64,000 nt of DNA, from the NCBI RefSeq assembly GCF_036946495.1, contig NZ_JAQIIX010000001.1, positions 62,001 through 126,000 on the forward strand, read 5' to 3'. The translations under genes and the position numbers were made by a program. Positions 1 to 7,337 of this stretch are shown here, one piece after another. The stretch comes from Mycolicibacterium neoaurum (GTDB taxonomy: Bacteria; Actinomycetota; Actinomycetes; Mycobacteriales; Mycobacteriaceae). A model generated the notes under the pieces. It searched no databases. It was not told the origin of the DNA and saw only the letters and a list, made by a program, of their open reading frames with translations. Positions within the stretch are counted from its first letter, which is position 1. Each line of letters starts with the position of its first letter.

Positions 1-1221
1 GACGCGCTGGGCGCCAGCGCCACGATCGTGGTCGAGGTGCCGGTCGAGAAGCTCAACGCGACGCCTTCCTCGAATGTCTCGACCAATGCCAGCTCGGACG
101 CACTCGGCGTGGTGCGGGGCACGTTGAACGGGTCCGATAACGACGATGACGCGTTGACCTACAGCCTGGTCGGAGCCACCGGTGGCTCGGCCTACACCAC
201 CAACGGCGGCATCGTGACGCTGTCGGGCAACTCGTTCACCTATATCCCGACCAAATCGGGATCGACCACGGATACGTTCACGGTGACGGTTTCCGACGGC
301 CATGGCGGCACCACCACGGCGACCATCTCGGTGGCGCAGGCAACGCCCTCACCGGTGACGGTCACCAACGGGGGCGCCAACATTCAAAACGTGACCCTGA
401 ACGTGCCGGGTGCCGACGCAGCGCTGCTGACCTTCAGCGTAGGTGCGCAGGGCACGAAGGGGACCGTCGTCCGCAATGCCGACGGAACCTACACCTACAC
501 CCGCAACGCGGCGCTGGGTCATTCGACAACTCCGAATGACACGTTCACCATCCTCGGCACCGACGCCAGTGGCAAGACGGTGACGATCGCGACCGTGAAT
601 GTCGCGCCGGCGATTCCGAACGCGGCGCCGGTGGCCGGCAGCACGGTCATCACCGGCTTTTCGATCGATGACAACCGGGTCCTGGGCATCGGCACACTCA
701 AACAGACCACCACCGGTACGTTGAAGGCCACCGACGCCGACGGGGACACTGTCACGTTCACGCCGGGGTCCTTCTCCACCGCCAACGGCGGCACGGTCGC
801 GGTCAATGCCGATGGCACCTTCACCTACACCATCGAGAAGGGCTTCTCCTACTACCACGGGGCGGCCAAGATCGGAGCGTCGGGCAGCGCGGTCGCCGAC
901 TCTTTCACGGCAACCGCGGTGGACGGTTTCGGCGGCAGCACCAGCTACTCCGTGTCGCTGTCGATCTACGCCATCAACAGCACCCCGACGATCTCCGGCG
1001 GCAGCAAGGCGCTGGGCAACGTCAGCTTCGTCAATGTCGATGACAACGACGGTGACAGCCTGACCTTCAGTCACAACGGATCGAGCTTCACCTTCGGCGG
1101 ACGTGGGGTTGCCACCAGCACGCTGTGGGGTGGCAACCGGCTGACCGTCTCCGACGGCTACTACGTGGTGGTCAACGGCGTCGTGACCGGTACCCCCTCC
1201 ACGGTGACGAAGACCTGGTAA
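1..1221 (+). CDS. VCBS/cadherin-like repeat surface protein, C-terminal part
   Basis: The reading frame is open at base 1, so the gene starts upstream and only about 406 C-terminal residues are visible. They form beta-sandwich repeats of roughly 90-100 residues. Each repeat carries the pattern NADGTFTYT or NADGTYTYT, then a D-x-F-T-[VI] strand and a DGxGG turn, as in VCBS or bacterial cadherin-like domains of long surface adhesins. The last residues are a Thr/Val-rich strand ending in Trp. No anchor or membrane segment is visible in this part. A module around bases 470-610 recurs in the third gene of the cluster near 2910-3040. Family assignment is from repeat pattern only; a role in adhesion or biofilm is inference. 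Confidence 0.75.
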   Translation, partial: DALGASATIVVEVPVEKLNATPSSNVSTNASSDALGVVRGTLNGSDNDDDALTYSLVGATGGSAYTTNGGIVTLSGNSFTYIPTKSGSTTDTFTVTVSDGHGGTTTATISVAQATPSPVTVTNGGANIQNVTLNVPGADAALLTFSVGAQGTKGTVVRNADGTYTYTRNAALGHSTTPNDTFTILGTDASGKTVTIATVNVAPAIPNAAPVAGSTVITGFSIDDNRVLGIGTLKQTTTGTLKATDADGDTVTFTPGSFSTANGGTVAVNADGTFTYTIEKGFSYYHGAAKIGASGSAVADSFTATAVDGFGGSTSYSVSLSIYAINSTPTISGGSKALGNVSFVNVDDNDGDSLTFSHNGSSFTFGGRGVATSTLWGGNRLTVSDGYYVVVNGVVTGTPSTVTKTW

Positions 1222-1262
1222 TCCGTGTCCGAGACCGCAAAGCAGCCCAAGAGATTTGCGTC

Positions 1263-1949
1263 ATGACGATCGACGGACTGTCGCGTACCGAAGACCTTTC
1301 GGGTGAGACCGCCGAATCAGCGGTCGCAGACATCCAGCCCTGGGTCGATCTTCGCGCCCCGGACCCGCAGACCGCTGTGGTGCGCGGCGCGGTACGGATC
1401 GTCGGCCAGGGTGCGCAGCCGCTGAGCTTCGGGCCGCAGCAGTGCACCACGGCCAAGGATGGTGTCGTCACAGTGGACACGCGGACCGGGCAATTCACCT
1501 ACACACCGTCGGTGGCCGCCCGCCAGGTCTCCCGGACGAGTGCGCACTACGGGGACACCGTCGACACCTTCACACTTGACGTGTTCGACCACCGTGGCGG
1601 CCGGGCTGAGGTGCACATTGTCGTCGAGATCCTGCCGGTCGATACCGCGTTGGGCGGCGCGAGGCGGGAAGCACCCGCGCAACCCAGCGGTGGTGTGAAG
1701 ACCAGCACCCTTGTCGGCGGCGCCAAGGAGGTGCAGTGGTATCCGATCACCATCGACAGCGGATGCGCGCTGAGCGTCCTGTCGACCCTGGGCGGTACAT
1801 CCTCGCTCGCTGTCGGCGCCAACGGCGATCACACGCTGACGTTCACCTCCTCGGGCGGTAGCTACTTCTCCAAGGGGCCGGCCGGCAGCGTCGTTCTTCG
1901 AGTCACCGATACCCACGGCCTCTACAGCGACAGGACCTACACCTACTGA
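1263..1949 (+). CDS. Ig/VCBS-like beta-repeat protein, 228 aa, no signal peptide
   Basis: Second member of the tandem cluster. The start is the ATG of MTIDGLS; the Shine-Dalgarno region is weak. After an acidic N-terminus of about 45 residues there is a repeat unit with TTAKDGVVTVDTRTGQFTYT, closely resembling a unit in the next gene (bases about 2260-2440), then a final beta domain ending in Tyr-Thr-Tyr. Two cysteines are present. There is no signal peptide or membrane helix, which is odd for a protein built from extracellular-type domains. It may be a detached segment of a longer ancestral adhesin, or it may depend on the upstream gene. The function is not known. Confidence 0.65.
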   Translation: MTIDGLSRTEDLSGETAESAVADIQPWVDLRAPDPQTAVVRGAVRIVGQGAQPLSFGPQQCTTAKDGVVTVDTRTGQFTYTPSVAARQVSRTSAHYGDTVDTFTLDVFDHRGGRAEVHIVVEILPVDTALGGARREAPAQPSGGVKTSTLVGGAKEVQWYPITIDSGCALSVLSTLGGTSSLAVGANGDHTLTFTSSGGSYFSKGPAGSVVLRVTDTHGLYSDRTYTY

Positions 1950-1986
1950 TCCGTGTCGCTGCCATTTCGAGCCGACGCAGAAGGAG

Positions 1987-3702
1987 TTGTGCGCCATCAC
2001 CATCGACGATGTGCACCGCATGTACGACGCGGCGAAGGGCCGTCATCTCGGTCCGGAGACCGGTACCGGCATCACCGCGGTGCCCCGCTCCGGTCCGCAG
2101 GCGTGGACGCTTGCCACGCCGATCGTGTTGCGCGCCAACGAGGCTCCGGTCGCTGCCGTCGAGGTTGGCAACCCGCACCCGATCACCGGCGCGATCTTCG
2201 GCTCCGTCACCGCGGTGGACCAGGGCAACGGCGCGATCAGCTACGGGCCGACGCTCTTCACGACCGCCAAGGGCGGACTGGTGTCGGTCGGTGCAACATC
2301 GGGACACTTCACCTACACACCGTCGGTGCAGGCGCGGCAGGTGGCTCGGATGAGCAGCGAGGACGAGCACAAGTTCGACAGCTTCGAGGTGACGGTGTCC
2401 GACCTCTACGGCCGCAGCGTCGAGGTGCAGGTGCGGGTCCCTCTCTCGACCGCTCACGTGCCGCCCACCGGGGCTGCGCGACTGCGCATGCCCGATGCCA
2501 ACGGCGTCGTGGTCGGACATATCGAGGGCACCGCGTGGGATGGTGCGAAACTCACCTACTCGCTGGCCAATGATGGCAACCCGGCCGATTCCACCGTCGA
2601 GTCCGCATACTCGCTCAAGGGTGGCCTCGTCCAGCTCGATCCGGCGACCGGACAATTCGTTTTCATACCCACCGTGTCCACGGCGGCGATCCCCGGTCTG
2701 GACACCGACCGCTTCGTGGTCACCGCCATCGACAATCAGGGCGGCACCGCCGATATCGTCGTCCGGCCGCTCGCGCATCTGAGGATAGACACCGAAACCA
2801 CCGCAGTCACGCCCAACATGCAACGCGGTCGGCTGTCGGTGGCCTCCGACGGCGACGGCCCCATCAGCTTCGGCGTCGGTCGGCCGCCGGCCAAGGGCAG
2901 CGCGCAAGTGAGCAGCAACGGCACCTACGTCTACACCCGCACGCCCGGCCTGGGGCACGGCATCACCGCCGATGACTCGTTCACCATCATCGGCACCGAC
3001 GACTTCGGACGCTCCATCACCGTCGCGACCGTCCAGGTCTGCCCACCGCTCGCCGATACGTCTCCCGTCACGGGCTGCGCGCAGCTCACGGAGTCGGTCG
3101 TCAACACCGCCGGCGTGCAGACCACACGCGGACGCATCGTCGCGACGGCAGCCGACGGGCGTCCATTGCGGGTCGAGGGTGGGGGACTGCCCGGCAATAC
3201 CGTCATCTCCGCCAAGGGCAGCTCGGTGACGGTCAACGACGACGGCACGTTCACCTACTCCAGCGCCTTGAATACCACGATCGGACACGCCGCGGCCGCG
3301 GTCACGGCCCTGGCAGCCGACAAGCACGACCATTTCACCGTCACCGCCGAGGACGGCACGCTGGTGGTGGTGCCCGTGCATCTGCTGCCGCACAATCAGC
3401 TGCCGACCCAGAGCACCGTCGGCACGAGCGGACGGCTCGCCCTGCTCAAGACCGCTTCGTGGACCACCACGGTGGTCGATCCCGACGGTGACGACATCAC
3501 CTTCGACGTCGTCCAGGACAACCCCCGCGGCTCGGTGTCGGTATACCGCACCCGGACCGGCGCATTCCTGGTGAACTACACCTCGACCTCCGGCAAGTGC
3601 GGCCGGTTTCACCCGAGCGAGAGCTTCACGGTGCGTTACTTCGACGGCCACGTCCGACCGGACGGGTCGCCGGCCTATGTGAGTGTGACGTACACATTCT
3701 GA
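1987..3702 (+). CDS. Ig/VCBS-like multi-repeat protein, about 571 aa
   Basis: Third member of the cluster, with about five beta-sandwich repeats. Repeat signatures include KGGLVSVGATSGHFTYT, SSNGTYVYTR and NDDGTFTYS, each followed by a D-x-F-x-[VI] strand. The C-terminus is Thr-Tyr-Thr-Phe. The start is uncertain: TTG at 1987 sits immediately behind a GAAGGAG run, too close for a normal ribosome site, while the next ATG is at 2020. The residues around the start (ITIDDVHRMYDA) resemble the start of the preceding gene (MTIDGLSRTED). No signal peptide is visible. The mixture of units shared with both neighbours points to domain shuffling by duplication. Surface role inferred only. Confidence 0.7.
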   Translation: MCAITIDDVHRMYDAAKGRHLGPETGTGITAVPRSGPQAWTLATPIVLRANEAPVAAVEVGNPHPITGAIFGSVTAVDQGNGAISYGPTLFTTAKGGLVSVGATSGHFTYTPSVQARQVARMSSEDEHKFDSFEVTVSDLYGRSVEVQVRVPLSTAHVPPTGAARLRMPDANGVVVGHIEGTAWDGAKLTYSLANDGNPADSTVESAYSLKGGLVQLDPATGQFVFIPTVSTAAIPGLDTDRFVVTAIDNQGGTADIVVRPLAHLRIDTETTAVTPNMQRGRLSVASDGDGPISFGVGRPPAKGSAQVSSNGTYVYTRTPGLGHGITADDSFTIIGTDDFGRSITVATVQVCPPLADTSPVTGCAQLTESVVNTAGVQTTRGRIVATAADGRPLRVEGGGLPGNTVISAKGSSVTVNDDGTFTYSSALNTTIGHAAAAVTALAADKHDHFTVTAEDGTLVVVPVHLLPHNQLPTQSTVGTSGRLALLKTASWTTTVVDPDGDDITFDVVQDNPRGSVSVYRTRTGAFLVNYTSTSGKCGRFHPSESFTVRYFDGHVRPDGSPAYVSVTYTF

Positions 3703-3719
3703 GCCTCAGGCCCGCGTTG

Positions 3720-3753
3720 TTGCCCGTCGATCCCGCTGGGGACCGGCGGGCAA
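3720..3753 (+). terminator. nested hairpin after the repeat-protein cluster
   Basis: TTGCCCG at 3720-3726 pairs with CGGGCAA at 3747-3753, and an inner TCCC/GGGA stem lies between them. It begins 18 bases after the stop of the repeat-protein gene. There is no U-tract, so if it stops transcription it does so as a U-less mycobacterial-type terminator. Confidence 0.35.
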
Positions 3754-3792
3754 TAACTGTTGGGGGGCCGTGGTTCATACTGGTGTAACTGT

Positions 3793-3822
3793 CCGTCCTG
3801 CGCAGCTGCTGCTGCGGGACGG
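3793..3822 (+). other. leader hairpin upstream of ribBA
   Basis: CCGTCC at 3793-3798 pairs with GGACGG at 3817-3822, and the stem extends to about 10 pairs with two wobbles around a 10-base loop. It ends about 60 bases before the ribBA start. It does not match the FMN riboswitch core. It could be a second terminator element or a leader structure. Confidence 0.3.
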
Positions 3823-3882
3823 GCGCAGACGAACTGATGAAGGTGGCACAGACATGTTTCGGCCAGCGATGACGAGGCGACA

Positions 3883-5145
3883 ATGACACGGCTGGATTCC
3901 GTCGAACGGGCGGTAGCCGACATCGCGGCGGGTAAGGCGGTCGTGGTCATCGACGACGAGGACCGCGAGAACGAAGGCGATCTGATCTTCGCCGCGGAGA
4001 AGGCCACGCCCGAGCTCGTGGCATTCATGGTGCGGTACACCTCCGGTTACCTCTGCGTGCCCCTCGACGGTGCCATCTGCGATCGACTGGGCCTGCTGCC
4101 GATGTATGCGGTCAACCAGGACAAGCACGGCACCGCCTACACCGTGACCGTGGATGCCAAGAAGGACGTCGGGACCGGCATCTCGGCCTCCGACCGGGCG
4201 ACCACGATGCGTGTGCTGGCGGACCCGACGGCAGTGGCCGAGGACTTCACGAAGCCCGGACACGTGGTGCCGCTGCGCGCCAAGGACGGCGGCGTGCTGC
4301 GCCGCCCCGGTCACACCGAGGCCGCCGTCGACCTGGCCAGGCTGGCGGGCCTGCAGCCTGCCGGTGCGATCTGCGAGATCGTCAGCCAGAAGGACGAGGG
4401 CTCGATGGCGCAGACCGAGGAGCTGCGGGTTTTCGCCGACGATCACGGGCTCGCCTTGATCTCCATCGCCGACCTCATCGAGTGGCGGCGCAAGCACGAG
4501 AAGCACATCGAACGCGTCGCCGAGGCGCGCATCCCCACCCGCCACGGTGAATTCCGGGCGGTCGGGTACACCTCCATCTACGAGGATGTCGAGCACGTCG
4601 CGCTGGTCCGCGGCGATATCTCCGGCGCCGAGTTCGATGGTCACGACGTGCTGGTGCGCGTGCACTCCGAGTGCCTGACCGGCGACGTGTTCGGCTCGCA
4701 GCGGTGCGATTGCGGTCCGCAACTGGATGCCGCGATGGCCATGGTGGCGCAGGAAGGACGCGGCATCGTGCTGTACATGCGCGGGCACGAAGGCCGCGGT
4801 ATCGGCCTGCTGCACAAGTTGCAGGCATACCAGTTGCAGGACGCCGGCGCCGACACCGTCGACGCGAATCTGGAACTCGGCCTGCCTGCCGATGCCCGCG
4901 ACTACGGCATCGGCGCGCAGATCCTGGTCGACCTGGGTGTGCGGTCGATGCGCCTGCTGACCAACAACCCGGCCAAGCGGGTGGGCCTGGACGGGTACGG
5001 CCTGCACATCACCGAGCGGGTACCGCTGCCCGTGCGTGCGAACGCCGAGAACATCCGCTATCTGATGACCAAACGAGACAGGATGGGCCACGACCTGGCC
5101 GGTCTTGAGGATTACGACCAGGCTCAGCCCGGTGGAGCGCTGTGA
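3883..5145 (+). CDS. ribBA: bifunctional DHBP synthase / GTP cyclohydrolase II
   Basis: Supplies both precursors of riboflavin. The N-terminal half (about 1-200) makes 3,4-dihydroxy-2-butanone 4-phosphate from ribulose 5-phosphate and shows the acidic DDEDRENEGDL motif at residues 24-34. The C-terminal half (about 205-400) opens GTP; its zinc ligands are visible as Cys264, Cys275 and Cys277 in SECLTGDVFGSQRCDCG. The length of 420 residues is normal for the actinobacterial fusion (RibA2 in M. tuberculosis). ATG follows a GAGGCG element. The stop overlaps the ribH start in GTGA, so the two are translationally coupled. In M. tuberculosis ribC lies nearby upstream; here the repeat-protein cluster occupies that side. 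Confidence 0.97.
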   Translation: MTRLDSVERAVADIAAGKAVVVIDDEDRENEGDLIFAAEKATPELVAFMVRYTSGYLCVPLDGAICDRLGLLPMYAVNQDKHGTAYTVTVDAKKDVGTGISASDRATTMRVLADPTAVAEDFTKPGHVVPLRAKDGGVLRRPGHTEAAVDLARLAGLQPAGAICEIVSQKDEGSMAQTEELRVFADDHGLALISIADLIEWRRKHEKHIERVAEARIPTRHGEFRAVGYTSIYEDVEHVALVRGDISGAEFDGHDVLVRVHSECLTGDVFGSQRCDCGPQLDAAMAMVAQEGRGIVLYMRGHEGRGIGLLHKLQAYQLQDAGADTVDANLELGLPADARDYGIGAQILVDLGVRSMRLLTNNPAKRVGLDGYGLHITERVPLPVRANAENIRYLMTKRDRMGHDLAGLEDYDQAQPGGAL

Positions 5146-5621
5146 GCGGGCATACCGGTGCCATCCCGGACCTGCCGGATGTGGACGCCTCATCGGTGTC
5201 CCTGGGCATCGTGGTGAGCACCTGGCACGCCACCATCTGTGACGCATTGCTCGACGGCGCACTACGGGCCGCAAGCAAGCTCGGGGTGTCCGACCCGGCG
5301 GTCGTGCGGGTCCACGGCGCCATCGAGATCCCGGTGGTCGCCCAGGCCCTCGCGGCCAAGTACGACGCTGTCGTCGCGCTGGGCGTCGTCATCAGGGGCG
5401 AGACACCGCATTTCGATTACGTCTGCGATGCGGTCACCCAGGGTCTCACGCGGGTTTCACTGGACCTGTCCACCCCGGTGGCCAACGGCGTATTGACCAC
5501 GAACACCGAACAGCAGGCGCTGGCTCGGGCCGGACTGCCCCAGTCCACCGAGGACAAGGGTGCTCAGGCCGCCGCCGCGGCGTTGTCGACTGCGCTGGTG
5601 CTGCGCGACCTCGCCTCATGA
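5142..5621 (+). CDS. ribH: 6,7-dimethyl-8-ribityllumazine synthase
   Basis: Condenses the two products that arise from the RibBA branches into the lumazine precursor of riboflavin; members of the family form hollow icosahedral or pentameric shells. The 159-residue protein has the expected pattern: substrate loop VSTWHATIC, VHGAIEIP, then VVIRGETPHFDYV with the conserved His of the active site, and the TTNTEQQALARAG segment near the C-terminus. GTG start is chosen from the four-base GTGA overlap with ribBA and the downstream ATGA overlap with the next gene. This makes a tight three-gene operon. Confidence 0.96.
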   Translation: MSGHTGAIPDLPDVDASSVSLGIVVSTWHATICDALLDGALRAASKLGVSDPAVVRVHGAIEIPVVAQALAAKYDAVVALGVVIRGETPHFDYVCDAVTQGLTRVSLDLSTPVANGVLTTNTEQQALARAGLPQSTEDKGAQAAAAALSTALVLRDLAS

Positions 5622-6100
5622 CTCGGTCGGCCGACGATCAGGATTGGGACCTTGAGGTCCGGCCGCATCTGACCCCGTATTTCGTCTACGGCGCGGCCTT
5701 CCTGATCGCCGCCGCCCACATCACCGTCGGATTCCTGTTGAAGGTCGGGTCCAGCGGTGTGGTGTTCCGCACCGCAGACCAGGTGGGCATCGCGGCCGTG
5801 GGTCTGGTGATCGCATCCTGCGTGCTGTTACTGGCGCGGCCCCGGCTGCGGGTCGGACCCGCCGGCATCGCCGTGCGGAACGCATTGGGCTACAAACTCA
5901 TTGCCTGGCCCGACGTCGTGGACGTGTCGTTCCCACCCGGCGCCCGGTGGGCGCGGATCGACTTGGCAGACGACGAATACACCGCGGCGATGGCCATCCA
6001 AGCTGTCGACAAAGAACGCGCCGTGGCGGCGATGGATCAGGTCCGCGCGCTCATGCGGCGCTACCAGAACCAGATCAATTCACGGTCAGCGTCATCGTGA
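5618..6100 (+). CDS. PH-domain-like membrane protein (Rv1417-type)
   Basis: A 160-residue protein coupled to ribH by an ATGA overlap. Two hydrophobic segments lie at about residues 20-42 and 54-76, followed by a small soluble domain (RLRVGPAGIAVRNALGYKLI, then WPDVVDVSFPP) typical of the bacterial PH-like domain of low-molecular-weight membrane proteins that follow ribH in mycobacteria. Function is unknown. Its last 26 bases overlap the convergent GNAT gene tail to tail. The position suggests co-expression with riboflavin synthesis, but nothing in the sequence links it to flavin handling. Confidence 0.8.
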   Translation: MTRSADDQDWDLEVRPHLTPYFVYGAAFLIAAAHITVGFLLKVGSSGVVFRTADQVGIAAVGLVIASCVLLLARPRLRVGPAGIAVRNALGYKLIAWPDVVDVSFPPGARWARIDLADDEYTAAMAIQAVDKERAVAAMDQVRALMRRYQNQINSRSASS

Positions 6101-6557
6101 CCTCGGGCGCGTCATCATCCGCGCCCGCATCGCAGGACACCGTGGTGAATCCGAGGCTGTCGTAGACCGCCAACGCCGGGGCGTTGTCGCGGTTGACCCG
6201 CAAGGTGACCCGGTGCACCCGCTGGCTGCGCGCCCAATCGACCGCTCCCGCGACCAGCGTGCGCCCGAGCCCGCGGCCACGCGCGGTCGGATCCAGCCAC
6301 AGCGAGTACAGGTACACCGATTCCGGCCCCTGGCGCTGAGCGCCGATCAGACCGACCGCCCGATTGTCGATGACGAGCGCGAACTGCGCGTGCGCGCGTA
6401 GCCGCCGGCGCCATTGCGCAGCGGTGAATGTGCTCTCATGCCGGTAATGCGGACTGCGGTCGCCCAGCGAATCGGTGAGCGCCCGCAATCGCATACCCGC
6501 GAAAGCGCGCCAGTCCGTCTCGGTGAGCCTGGCCACGCGCACCTGCCCCATGCCCAT
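6075..6557 (-). CDS. GNAT-family N-acetyltransferase
   Basis: A 160-residue acetyl-CoA-dependent acyltransferase. The acetyl-CoA pyrophosphate loop is visible as ARGRGLGRTL (about residues 92-101), preceded by the beta4 strand VYLYSLWLDP and followed by NAPALAVYDSLGF, the usual motif B. The substrate cannot be told. The start is ATG 6557 (a second ATG lies at 6551). A TACTGT hexamer four bases upstream of the ATG would place transcription start at or next to the ATG, so the mRNA may be leaderless. It is divergent from the murL operon (45-base gap) and its 3' end overlaps the preceding gene by 26 bases. Confidence 0.85.
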   Translation of the reverse strand: MGMGQVRVARLTETDWRAFAGMRLRALTDSLGDRSPHYRHESTFTAAQWRRRLRAHAQFALVIDNRAVGLIGAQRQGPESVYLYSLWLDPTARGRGLGRTLVAGAVDWARSQRVHRVTLRVNRDNAPALAVYDSLGFTTVSCDAGADDDAPEVTMTLTVN

Positions 6558-6586
6558 GGCTACAGTATCGCCGCCGGACGCTCGGG

Positions 6587-6592
6587 TAGGAT
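6587..6592 (+). promoter_or_regulatory. -10 element of the murL-murD2 operon
   Basis: TAGGAT, a good SigA-type TANNNT hexamer. Transcription would begin near 6599, giving only about four untranslated bases before the ATG at 6603. No convincing -35 was seen. Confidence 0.45.
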
Positions 6593-6602
6593 CGACAAGT
6601 CG

Positions 6603-7337
6603 ATGAGTACCTTGGATTTCGTGTCAGCCTCGGCTGACGGTATCGCCGACGCCGGCGTGCCGCTCGTCACAGCACCGACCCTGATCTCGGGCCTAGGCTC
6701 GTACCCCGCTCTGACGGCACCGCTGGTGGTCGGACGTCCACCGGCGACCGCGTTGATCTGGCGCAGGCTGGCCGAGGTCGCCGATTTCTACGGCACCGAT
6801 ATGCCCGCCGAGGATGCGTTGAGCGACGCACTCGACGGTCTGCTCGACCGGGCCGAAGCCGGCGCTGTGCTTGCCGCCGATGTGCTGGTCGTACCGATTC
6901 ACGGACAAACCCAATTCCTGGTCTCTGCCGCCACGATCGATGTCCGCCGTGACGAACCCGTCGCGTTGGACGTGCGGCCGTATCGTTCGGTGCCTCATTG
7001 GCGGCGGATGGCAGGTGCCACCACCAGCCGTGCCGCTGACGATCTCGCCGGCCGGGAACTGGCTGCCGCCGGATACATCGACGTGGCAGACGAGTCGGGC
7101 GACCTGATAGGGCGGCCGCAGTGCGGTGCCCTCATCTTCGACACCGACCGGGGCCGTTTCGGCACCGGTGTCGACGTGCTCGATCTGTCGATCGCTGCAG
7201 GTCTGATGGCCGATATGCCACGTACCGACGAGCCCATCGATATCGGCAATGCCGTCGCCGCGCAATTTGTCTCGCCGCGATTCGAAGTCCATCCGGTCTC
7301 CGCCATCGGCGTGCGCCGATTCGAGGTGAATGTATGA
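6603..7337 (+). CDS. unrecognised protein, first gene of the MurL/MurD2 cassette
   Basis: A 244-residue soluble protein that I do not recognise. The start is ATG (MSTLDFVSASADG), just behind a TAGGAT -10. There is no signal peptide or membrane helix and no Walker, Rossmann or metal motif I can name. Visible features are a Gly/Pro-rich N-terminus (LGSYPALTAPLVVGRPP), a central WRRMAGATTSRAADDL segment, and a conserved-looking RPQCGALIFDTDRGRFGTG stretch near residues 173-191 with the only cysteine. Its stop overlaps the murL start (ATGA), so it is translationally coupled to a peptidoglycan precursor enzyme. It could be a third enzyme or a partner of MurL; a distant aminotransferase class IV-like fold is possible but unproven. 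Confidence 0.7.
   Translation: MSTLDFVSASADGIADAGVPLVTAPTLISGLGSYPALTAPLVVGRPPATALIWRRLAEVADFYGTDMPAEDALSDALDGLLDRAEAGAVLAADVLVVPIHGQTQFLVSAATIDVRRDEPVALDVRPYRSVPHWRRMAGATTSRAADDLAGRELAAAGYIDVADESGDLIGRPQCGALIFDTDRGRFGTGVDVLDLSIAAGLMADMPRTDEPIDIGNAVAAQFVSPRFEVHPVSAIGVRRFEVNV

Noticed and set aside
1903..3651. Long minus-strand frame (582 codons) opposite the repeat-protein gene
   Set aside because: High-GC shadow of the real gene: Arg/Gly/Asp-rich, no domain, no start signals, and the plus strand has clear repeat domains.
3703..3882. FMN riboswitch in front of ribBA
   Set aside because: The leader has two hairpins, but the conserved core of the FMN aptamer is not present.
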